15,346 bases of DNA from an uncultured Cocleimonas sp. (GTDB lineage Bacteria; Pseudomonadota; Gammaproteobacteria; Thiotrichales; Thiotrichaceae), in NCBI GenBank assembly GCA_937974135.1, contig CALJIH010000250.1, positions 1 through 15,346 of the forward strand. The letters are read 5' to 3'. Positions 1 through 6,893 of this stretch are shown here, one piece after another. A program made the translations under genes and the position numbers. The notes under the pieces were generated by a model that made no database searches, was not told where the DNA came from, and saw nothing but the letters and a program-made list of their open reading frames with translations. Numbering within the stretch: position 1 is the stretch's first letter; every line of letters starts with the position of its first letter.

Positions 1-1527
1 ACCATTTTGTGGATTACCAACGCTTGTAATTGTTAGCTGACCACTTCCAGAGTTAGTTGTATCGTTACCTAATACATTTAACAATACCGCTGTACCTTCT
101 GGGGTTGTAGCTGAATCATTTTGTGCTTCAGGCTTAGGATCTTCGACAGCTTCTACAGTTACTGTAATCGTTGCTGTTTCAGTCAAACCATTACTATCTG
201 TAATAGTGTAAGTGAAGCTATCCGTTCCTGTAAAACCAGTATTTGGAGTATACACAATCTGACCACCAACAATCGCAGCTGTACCATTTTGTGGGTTTGC
301 AACGTTCGTAATTGTTAGCTGACCACTTCCAGAATTAGAAGTGTCATTATTTAACGCATCTATTGTTACTGCTGTGCCCTCTGGGGTTGTAGCTGAATCA
401 TTATCTGCATCAGGCATAACGTCATCAGCTGCTTCAACAGTAACTACTGCAGTAGCTGTCGCTGTTTCACCGTTGCTATCTCTAATAGTGTAAGTAAAGC
501 TATCAGTACCTGTGAAACCTGTATTAGGTGTGTAAACGATCTGACCGTTAACGATTTGAACTGAACCATTTTGTGGATTACTAACATTAATGATTGTTAG
601 CTGACCGCTTCCAGAGTTAGTTGCATCGTTACCTAAAACATTTAACGTTACAGCTGTATTTTCAGGAGTCGTAGCTGAATCATTTTGTGCTATTGGGTCA
701 ACATTATCTGGAGCATTCACTGTTACTGTAGCAGTTGCAGTAGCTGTTTCACCGTTACTATCTGTAATAGTGTAAGTGAAGCTATCTGTTCCAGCAAAAC
801 CAGCATTTGGTGTGTAGACAATCTGACCATTTACGATAGATGCAGTACCATTTTGTGGCGTACCAACACTAGTGATTGTAAGCTGACCACTACCAGAGTT
901 AGAAGTATCATTACCTAATACTGGTAACGTCACTGCCGTTCCTGATGCAGTTGTAGCTGTATCATTTTGTGCCACTGGCCTAACAGCCTCTACAGTTACT
1001 GAAACAGTTGCAGTTTCAGTTAAGCCATTACTATCGGTGATAGTATAAGTGAACGTATCAGTTCCTGCGAAACCTGCATTAGGTGTGTAAACAATCTGAC
1101 CATTTACAATTTGAGCAGAACCGTTTTGTGGGTTTCCAACACTAGTGATTGTAAGCTGACCACTACCAGAATTAGAGGTATCGTTACCTAAAACTGCTAT
1201 TGTAACTGGTGAGCCTGCTGATGTTGTAGCAGAATCATTTTGTGCTTCAGGTTTTTCTTCTGCAGCAATAGTAATCGTAGCAGTTGCAGAACTAGTACCA
1301 CCATTGCCATCACTAATTGTGTAAGTAAATGAATCATCAATTCCACAAGGCGCATTAGCATTTGGTGTATAGATTAACGTACCGTTAGGACCACGAGTCA
1401 CAGTACCATTAGCAGGTTGTGTGAAACTTGTAATTGTTAATGAATCACCATCAGCATCGCTATCATTACCTAACACGTTAATACTTACCGGAGAACCACA
1501 TTCAGTTTTCACTGAGTCGTTTGCTGC
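1..1527 (-). repeat. Six tandem Ig/cadherin-like repeats of 91-94 codons (R1-R6, R6 cut)
   Basis: In coding order: R1 1527-1246 (94 codons), R2 1245-973 (91), R3 972-691 (94), R4 690-409 (94), R5 408-127 (94) and R6 126-1 (partial). R2-R6 share AQNDSATT, NSGSGQLTI, NPQNG, GQIVYTPN and DSFTYTITDSNG, with near-identical DNA in places. R1 is the divergent founder-like copy: it has DSDADGDS, a likely Ca-binding loop, and two cysteines (552 and 603) absent from the others. These resemble bacterial Ig/cadherin-like tandem domains used as stalks in surface proteins. The total copy number is unknown because the array continues past base 1. Confidence 0.92.
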
Positions 1528-3153
1528 AACTGGAACAATATTCTCAGGTGCAGTAGGGCCGTCATTACCAAATGTAGTAGTGTAAGTATTTACGTTACGA
1601 TCATGCTGGATGTTGTTGTGAAGCGCACGTTTAATCCAAGCTGGAGAGGTTGGGATTGCTTCAGTTTTCCAAATCACACGAGGTGCACCTGGACGACCGT
1701 TAGAAATCATAACATTCTTCATTCCTGCAGGAACATTCTTGAATCCTGTTGCAACACGACGTGTACCAGTTTGAACTCTCTTATTCTCAGTTCTATAACC
1801 AGTTTTAACAGATTTTTGCTCTGTAACATACTCTATATCAACACGACGGTTCTTGAAATCTTGATCAGGAGTACGTGGGTACTTAGGATGTCCTTTACCC
1901 AAACCGCGAGCGATTAGGTGATTAGGATTAAATCCATTAGCAATTAAGAACTTCTTAACCTCATTTGCACGCTTCTCAGAAAGAATTTGGTCATAACGAG
2001 CATTACCTAAACCACACGTATTACCTGTGATACGGATAGAACCTTTATAACCAGTCTTACGGATTTGAGTTGCAATCTGCTTCAAACGTGTTTTCGCAGA
2101 TGGAATTAATTTTGAGCTGTTTAATTTGAAGAAAGTTTGACCTTCAAGTTCCATAGTACTCTTAACTAGCTGTTTCGTAGGGACACGAACTTGCTTGTTA
2201 CCATATACTGGAACTGTCTTGTAAGTAGGAACTTTCTTAAACTGTTGCTTTTGTGCAAATCTTGGCGGAACCGCTTGACCAGGAACTTCTACACGAACTC
2301 TTCTGTAACGACGATCAGGTTGATAAATACTTGCGCCACCAAAGTCGTACTTATAGCCAAGTCTACCTGAGAAATCAGTATCATTATCATCACCGTCGAA
2401 TCTAGCTCCACCACTATTTCTAGAACCAGCAACATCTAGAGAAACACTGTGACCAGTGCCGTGGAAGAATTTTTCAATGCCAGCGGATAAAGTAGTATTA
2501 CGTGCATCTTTCTCACCTCTACCTACTTTATCACTCCACTCATGATCAATTCCTGCACGGATACGCGCATTTGCATGAGGAAGAAATTTACCTACTGTAG
2601 CACCAACACCCCAGTCGTATGCACGATCTGTAACAGTTTGACCGTTTACAGTTCTTTCACCTGTGCCACCACCTAGGCCTTTACTTACTCGTCCATCCCA
2701 GAATAAGTTCTCATTTTCTTGACCGTAACCAATTGTTGCACGATCATTTCCAGCTTCATTACGATCATATGCCGCAAATGCTTTATTCACGTGAGTAGCA
2801 CGACCTGATTTATCTCTTGAAACCCAAGCATGGTTGATTTGACCACCACGACCTTGAATACCTTTATCGTCGCCTTTCAGATCATAACCAGCCCAAAGTC
2901 CAACGCCTGTGCTGTGATTATCACTTTCTGAAATTACTTGATTAAATTCAGCATCGATATTTCCTTCATCATCAACGCCAAACCCAATTTGTGAAGTACC
3001 ACCCACATATTCGTGGTTGATATTGTTTACTTGTTTCGCTTCTTGATAACGCTGACCTGTAGGTGCAGCAGTTACTTGAGTTGCAAGTATTGCAGCAGAA
3101 CTAAAAACAAACGGTAAATATGCCCATTTGTATGTTGTAGTCTTGTTTTTCAT
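1..3153 (-). CDS. Large outer-membrane protein: beta-barrel + OmpA-like domain + tandem Ig/cadherin-like repeats (3' end beyond window)
   Basis: The frame is open from ATG at 3153 to base 1 (1,051 codons, no stop), so the C-terminus lies off the left edge. Residues 1-30 are a Sec signal peptide (MKNKTTTYKW, hydrophobic core, then TQVTAA). Residues about 50-273 show some 11-12 amphipathic beta-strand-like segments ending in GRLGYKYDFGG, like the closing strand of an outer-membrane barrel. Residues 338-442 match OmpA_C (LSEKRANEV, NRRVDIEY). Residues 449-481 are short VxTG-type basic repeats. From residue 543 there are Ig/cadherin-like repeats with VLGND, IVYTPN and DSFTYTI motifs, five complete and one cut. 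A purine-rich GAGAGAAAGAG precedes the ATG. The role is inferred to be a cell-surface or envelope-anchoring adhesin-like protein. The family is not recognised as a named gene. The OmpA domain has Cys380 where Asp is expected. Confidence 0.9.
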   Translation of the reverse strand, partial: MKNKTTTYKWAYLPFVFSSAAILATQVTAAPTGQRYQEAKQVNNINHEYVGGTSQIGFGVDDEGNIDAEFNQVISESDNHSTGVGLWAGYDLKGDDKGIQGRGGQINHAWVSRDKSGRATHVNKAFAAYDRNEAGNDRATIGYGQENENLFWDGRVSKGLGGGTGERTVNGQTVTDRAYDWGVGATVGKFLPHANARIRAGIDHEWSDKVGRGEKDARNTTLSAGIEKFFHGTGHSVSLDVAGSRNSGGARFDGDDNDTDFSGRLGYKYDFGGASIYQPDRRYRRVRVEVPGQAVPPRFAQKQQFKKVPTYKTVPVYGNKQVRVPTKQLVKSTMELEGQTFFKLNSSKLIPSAKTRLKQIATQIRKTGYKGSIRITGNTCGLGNARYDQILSEKRANEVKKFLIANGFNPNHLIARGLGKGHPKYPRTPDQDFKNRRVDIEYVTEQKSVKTGYRTENKRVQTGTRRVATGFKNVPAGMKNVMISNGRPGAPRVIWKTEAIPTSPAWIKRALHNNIQHDRNVNTYTTTFGNDGPTAPENIVPVAANDSVKTECGSPVSINVLGNDSDADGDSLTITSFTQPANGTVTRGPNGTLIYTPNANAPCGIDDSFTYTISDGNGGTSSATATITIAAEEKPEAQNDSATTSAGSPVTIAVLGNDTSNSGSGQLTITSVGNPQNGSAQIVNGQIVYTPNAGFAGTDTFTYTITDSNGLTETATVSVTVEAVRPVAQNDTATTASGTAVTLPVLGNDTSNSGSGQLTITSVGTPQNGTASIVNGQIVYTPNAGFAGTDSFTYTITDSNGETATATATVTVNAPDNVDPIAQNDSATTPENTAVTLNVLGNDATNSGSGQLTIINVSNPQNGSVQIVNGQIVYTPNTGFTGTDSFTYTIRDSNGETATATAVVTVEAADDVMPDADNDSATTPEGTAVTIDALNNDTSNSGSGQLTITNVANPQNGTAAIVGGQIVYTPNTGFTGTDSFTYTITDSNGLTETATITVTVEAVEDPKPEAQNDSATTPEGTAVLLNVLGNDTTNSGSGQLTITSVGNPQNG

Positions 3154-3181
3154 TGCTCTTTCTCTCTATACAAAGTTAATA

Positions 3182-3232
3182 GGTGTAAATAAACATCGCT
3201 TCATACTTTCAATGGTTCGATGGGTATTTACC
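3182..3232 (-). promoter_or_regulatory. Inverted repeat in the 5' leader of the large surface-protein gene
   Basis: Read on the minus strand, GGTAAATACCCATCG is followed after 19 bases by CGATGTTTATTTACACC. GGT, AAATA and CATCG pair with ACC, TATTT and CGATG, with a small mismatch and a 2-base bulge. The stem ends about 30 bases before the start codon and leaves the purine-rich ribosome site free. It could be a leader hairpin affecting mRNA stability or small-RNA control, as is common for outer-membrane protein mRNAs. It does not match a riboswitch class I can recognise. Confidence 0.45.
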
Positions 3233-3482
3233 GCTCACGTCCATTACGCATTTAGCATGTATCAAATTATCTATTGTCTTGTGTAGAGAGTCGTTTCCTC
3301 TCGTCAGAGCTTAAGTACGAGTTGTACCGTTTATCAGGCAAATTTGACCAGTATTTTTTTCAGTTCAAAGGAATGATAATAAATTCACCCTTTTCATGTT
3401 ACGCAGAGCTTCTTTAGTTATACTTAAAAGAGTTAAATGATTATTTTTTTTGCAATCTAATTATTGTTATTAATTATTGATT

Positions 3483-3488
3483 TATAAT
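3483..3488 (+). promoter_or_regulatory. Possible -10 box for the membrane-protein/OmpA operon
   Basis: A perfect TATAAT lies 65 bases before the start of the four-helix membrane protein, inside an AT-rich tract. No good -35 hexamer is found at 16-18 bases; the nearest candidate, TTGTTA at 3464-3469, is too close. The call rests on the -10 match and location only, and such a match is expected by chance in AT-rich DNA. Confidence 0.3.
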
Positions 3489-3553
3489 TATTAATTTAAA
3501 CAGAACCAAAGTGTGTTTGAACTCTACCTACTGATATGAGGTAAAATGTAGAC

Positions 3554-3973
3554 ATGATTATTTTTAAATTTATTCCTTTATTTGCATTTATATTAGCTGC
3601 ATTTTGGGGATTACATCAATCTGGACATTTTCCTGACAAACTAAATGACATCATATTTGGACTACGCTTACCCTCTGGTGCTGAGTGGGCGCCTACTTGG
3701 GGCGGTATGATTACTTTAATTGGTCTAATTACTTTATATATTGAGATATTTAAATCGACTAGAACTTCTAGTATATCTATCGTTGACCACACTTTATCTA
3801 CAATAGTTTTTGTAGCATTCTTGGTGTCTTGGATCGTATTTCCATGGACGGCTGGAGAAAAAGGTGATTCTACATTTTTATTATTAACCATAATGTCTTT
3901 TATAGATGTTATTGCAGGTTTTACGATTACAATTGCAGCTGCTCGAAGAGACTTTGGTTTAGGTAGTAACTAA
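3554..3973 (+). CDS. Small four-helix inner-membrane protein of unknown function
   Basis: A 139-residue protein with four predicted membrane helices: about 2-20 (FIPLFAFILAAFW), 49-66 (GGMITLIGLITLYIEIF), 79-99 (STIVFVAFLVSWIVF) and 106-127 (FLLLTIMSFIDVIAGFTI). Short loops and the tail RRDFGLGSN follow. The sequence GAGG at 3538-3541 sits 12 bases before the ATG. An earlier ATG at 3546 is followed at once by a stop, so the 3554 start is the only sensible one. I do not recognise the family. It lies 26 bases upstream of the coiled-coil OmpA gene on the same strand, so the two are likely co-transcribed. A link to envelope structure is inferred from that position only. Confidence 0.8.
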   Translation: MIIFKFIPLFAFILAAFWGLHQSGHFPDKLNDIIFGLRLPSGAEWAPTWGGMITLIGLITLYIEIFKSTRTSSISIVDHTLSTIVFVAFLVSWIVFPWTAGEKGDSTFLLLTIMSFIDVIAGFTITIAAARRDFGLGSN

Positions 3974-3999
3974 AAGAACAATTTATTGAGGTACTAAAA

Positions 4000-6810
4000 A
4001 TGAAATACATATTTAAAAATTCATTGATAACATGTTTATTTATACTAGCTATGCAAAATAGCTACGCAAATGACTCCAATAACGTGGCAATACCTTCAGA
4101 AAATAAATCTCAAGAAGCAATTGATCAAGCTCAGTTTGTACTAGCTCCTCCAAGTCCATTTTTTAGTAGCAGTGTAACTATCAATAAAGTTGGAGTTGAG
4201 GATAATAGAACGTCTGAGGAAGTCGCAGAAGAAATTACATCAGAGAGTGAAAGCTTAGAAACTAAAATTCAAGACTTAGAATTACAAGTCACAGATCTTG
4301 TTGAGGAACTACATGCAACAGCTAAAAATGCAGACTTTGAAAATGAGATGTATGAAAAAACTGTTTCTCAGTTACAAGATAAAATTAGTGAACTAGAAGA
4401 GAAAAACACATCAATTACATCAAAATTGACATCTGTTCAGGCAAAAACTGGAAATCAGCAAAGTTTAATATCTTCACTTAAAGAAGAATCTTCTGAATTG
4501 GTAACATTAAGAAGTGCATATAAAGAAAGTAATAATGAAGTGACTACTCTTAAAGAGGAGTTGGCTGCCCTTAAAAATGAATCTGAAAAAAAATTAGCAG
4601 CGCTTCAAGCTGAGACCTCTTCTAAAGTAGAGTTACAAGCCCTAAGAGATGCTTTCACATCAAAGAGTGAAGAGGCAGAAAGCCTAAAAACCGAGTTGAA
4701 AGAAATTGAAAATCAATTAACTTCCTTGAATGAACAACTTGAGCTACAAAAAGGAGAAATTAAAAAATCTAACGATGCTCTTGCATTAAAAGAACAGACC
4801 GTTGCGGAACTTAATGATTTACAGTTAGCTATAGCAGAAGCAAATGAAAGCAATACCTTGCTTGAAACAAAAATTGTTGAACTCGATGATGAAAATAAAA
4901 CATTGAAATCACAATTAGACAAAATGCAGCAAGATGAAAGCAGTCAAACTCGTAAGCTTGGCCTTTTGGATCAAACTACAGCTGAATTAACAGCCCTAAA
5001 AAGTGCTTATGACGAACGCAATAAGGAAGCTGCTAATCTAAAAGATGAACTAATTGAAACTGATGATTCAAATATTTCATTACAAGCCAAAATTGAAACA
5101 CTTGAAGCAGAAGCAAGCCAAAATTTAAGAAAGCTTGGAATTCTAGACCAAACAAGCGCCGAATTAACAGCGTTAAAAAGTGCCTACAAAGAGCGTAATG
5201 ATGAAGCATCTTCTTTAAAAGAACAAAAAATAGAATTAGAAATTTCCAACAAATCGCTTTTATCTAGAATTGAACAATTAGAAAATGATGCTAATCAAAA
5301 TACGACTAAACTTGGTTTGCTCGACCAATCTACCTCTGAGCTAAATGATATTAAAAAGGCATATAAAGAACGCGATGAAGAAGCTAGCGCACTAAAAGAA
5401 AAAGTTACATCACTAGATGATTCAAATAAAACCTTATTATCTAGAATCGAACAACTAGAAGGTGAAGCTAGTGAAAATACAAGAAAACTTGGATTATTCG
5501 AAAAATCAACTGCTGAACTTACTGCGCTAAAAAGCGCCTATAAGGAGCGTAATGATGAAGCCGCAGCTTTGAAAGAGCAAGTCGGAACTCTAGATGATTC
5601 CAATAAATCATTGCTGTCTAAAATTCAACAATTAGAAAAAAATGCTAGTGAAAATACAAGAAAGCTTGGTTTATTAGACAAATCAAATGCTGAATTGACT
5701 GCTTTGAAAAGTGCCTATAAAGAACGAAATGATGAAGCTTCAATGCTAAAAGAAAAGACTACAAGTTTAGACAATAAAAATAAAACGTTACTATCTGAAA
5801 TTGAAAAAATGAAATCCAAAGCTAGTCAACAAATCCGCAAACTAGGCATATTAGATAAATCTACAGCTGAATTAACCGCTTTGAAAAGTGCTTATAAAGA
5901 TCGCAACGATGAAAATATTGAACTAAAGAAAAGAATGTTCGATCTAAATAAAAACAAAGATGCTTTAAATGAACAATTAAGCAAACTGAAGTCTGATAAC
6001 GCAACAATGCAAAAAGAGCTAACCAAGAGTAAAACACTCAAGAGTTCTTTGGACAGCTCTGCAAATGCATTGAATGCATTAAAAAAACAATTCTCAGATT
6101 CTGAAAATTTAAGAAAATCATTATCCAGCAAAATGAAAGTCTTAGAAGTCGATTCTTCAAATCAAAAACGTCAACTAACCAATATGGCGTCGATTTCGAA
6201 AGAGCTTGAAGCACTTAAAAGTGCATATAAAGATCTAAAACAAGAAAAAGTTACATTAAGTAATCAATACACCAGTGATATATCTGATAGTGATAGCGAT
6301 GGTGTTGTGAGTAAACTTGATAAGTGTCCATCAACCCCGGCTGGGAATTTAGTTGATAAAAAAGGTTGTACCGTTGTTTCTGATGGTGATGGCGACAATG
6401 TAGCTGATGCTGATGACCTATGTCCTGGTACTGCAGCAAATACTTCAGTTAATAAATTTGGTTGTGAAGCAAATCAAAATATTACGCTAAAAGGTGTTAA
6501 CTTTAATACTGGCTCAGATAGACTAACATCTAGTTCATTACCAGTAATAAATGCGGCAGCAAATACTTTAAAAGCTAATCCTTCTATTAAAGTTGAAGTC
6601 GCAGGCTTTACAGATAGCTTGGGTGACAATTCAATTAACCAAAGGCTTTCTAAACGACGCGCTAATTCAGTTGCTATCCAATTGATAAAGCAAGGTGTTG
6701 ATGCAACTAGAATTACATCTAAAGGTTACGGAGAAAGTAACCCTATTGCGCCAAATAATACCGAAGCAGGGCGAAAAATAAATAGACGCGTAGAATTAAA
6801 GATTCGCTAA
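4000..6810 (+). CDS. Periplasmic coiled-coil / TSP type-3 / OmpA-domain protein
   Basis: A 936-residue protein. Residues 1-23 form a Sec signal peptide (core LITCLFILAM, cleavage after SYA, no lipobox Cys). From about residue 73 to 750 it is almost continuous charged coiled coil, containing six 59-residue repeats (318-671) built on RKLGLLDxSTAELTALKSAY and ERNDEAxxLKE. Residues about 763-820 hold two calcium-binding thrombospondin type-3 motifs (DSDSDG and DGDGDN, each followed by a CP motif). Residues 828-936 are a canonical OmpA_C domain: FTD with Asp872, LSKRRAN with Arg887, and KINRRVELKIR at the C-terminus. The Asp/Arg pair is the one that holds diaminopimelate in OmpA-type domains, so peptidoglycan binding is expected. 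TGAGG at 3987-3991 is a well-spaced ribosome site. A strong terminator follows. It has no barrel, so how it reaches the outer membrane is unclear. Confidence 0.92.
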   Translation: MKYIFKNSLITCLFILAMQNSYANDSNNVAIPSENKSQEAIDQAQFVLAPPSPFFSSSVTINKVGVEDNRTSEEVAEEITSESESLETKIQDLELQVTDLVEELHATAKNADFENEMYEKTVSQLQDKISELEEKNTSITSKLTSVQAKTGNQQSLISSLKEESSELVTLRSAYKESNNEVTTLKEELAALKNESEKKLAALQAETSSKVELQALRDAFTSKSEEAESLKTELKEIENQLTSLNEQLELQKGEIKKSNDALALKEQTVAELNDLQLAIAEANESNTLLETKIVELDDENKTLKSQLDKMQQDESSQTRKLGLLDQTTAELTALKSAYDERNKEAANLKDELIETDDSNISLQAKIETLEAEASQNLRKLGILDQTSAELTALKSAYKERNDEASSLKEQKIELEISNKSLLSRIEQLENDANQNTTKLGLLDQSTSELNDIKKAYKERDEEASALKEKVTSLDDSNKTLLSRIEQLEGEASENTRKLGLFEKSTAELTALKSAYKERNDEAAALKEQVGTLDDSNKSLLSKIQQLEKNASENTRKLGLLDKSNAELTALKSAYKERNDEASMLKEKTTSLDNKNKTLLSEIEKMKSKASQQIRKLGILDKSTAELTALKSAYKDRNDENIELKKRMFDLNKNKDALNEQLSKLKSDNATMQKELTKSKTLKSSLDSSANALNALKKQFSDSENLRKSLSSKMKVLEVDSSNQKRQLTNMASISKELEALKSAYKDLKQEKVTLSNQYTSDISDSDSDGVVSKLDKCPSTPAGNLVDKKGCTVVSDGDGDNVADADDLCPGTAANTSVNKFGCEANQNITLKGVNFNTGSDRLTSSSLPVINAAANTLKANPSIKVEVAGFTDSLGDNSINQRLSKRRANSVAIQLIKQGVDATRITSKGYGESNPIAPNNTEAGRKINRRVELKIR
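4951..6012 (+). repeat. Six tandem 177-bp (59-residue) coiled-coil repeats
   Basis: Units begin at 4951, 5128, 5305, 5482, 5659 and 5836, each exactly 177 bases. Protein units start with (R/T)KLG(L/I)(L/F)(D/E)(Q/K) and contain SAYKERNDEA-type blocks. The copies differ at many synonymous positions, so they are not a recent expansion. The length is 8 heptads plus 3 residues, implying one stutter per repeat. The last unit degrades after residue 30, and weaker SAYK-type blocks recur outside the array near 4516 and 6223. Confidence 0.93.
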
Positions 6811-6830
6811 AACAACGCTATTTCACTATG

Positions 6831-6864
6831 ATAAAAGCCCCCATTTTTGGGGGCTTTTATTTTG
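6831..6864 (+). terminator. Rho-independent terminator after the OmpA/coiled-coil gene
   Basis: ATAAAAGCCCCC at 6831-6842 and GGGGGCTTTTAT at 6849-6860 form a perfect 12-bp stem with a 6-base loop, followed by TTT. It lies 20 bases past the stop codon. The A-run/T-run symmetry would also allow function in the reverse direction. Confidence 0.92.
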
Positions 6865-6893
6865 CAATGTACAAATCGTGACCTGAATTTCAA

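Larger units (their letters stand above)
3154..3553. other. 400-base divergent non-coding interval
   Basis: No convincing gene is present. The left half, read on the minus strand, would be a long leader for the large surface-protein gene, with several short inverted repeats: 3286-3302 (GAGAG/CTCTC), 3315-3327 (GTAC/GTAC) and the longer 3182-3232. The right half, about 3420-3500, is extremely AT-rich, with interleaved TTAATTATT and ATAATTATTAA segments. These could act as an UP-element or a nucleoid-protein site for the plus-strand genes. No clear minus-strand promoter with good -35 and -10 boxes was found. Confidence 0.7.

Noticed and set aside
121..918. Plus-strand frames at 121-318 and 685-918 with matching Cys-rich peptides
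   Set aside because: They are the antisense of the Ig-like repeats; their similarity simply mirrors the minus-strand repeat, and they lack ribosome sites.
1..1527. Possible CRISPR array because of regular repetition
   Set aside because: The period is 273-282 bases, and the whole unit is coding and similar, with no short repeat/unique spacer pattern.
1603..1917. Plus-strand 104-codon frame
   Set aside because: It is antisense to the OmpA-like domain and linker of the large minus-strand gene, with no recognisable domain.
3154..3340. A riboswitch (for example cyclic-di-GMP) in the leader of the large surface-protein gene
   Set aside because: Hairpins are present, but I could not match the conserved core of any riboswitch class, so only an inverted repeat is reported.
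3616..3891. Minus-strand 91-codon frame overlapping the four-helix membrane protein
   Set aside because: The plus-strand frame has clear membrane helices and operon context; the antisense product has no feature of note.
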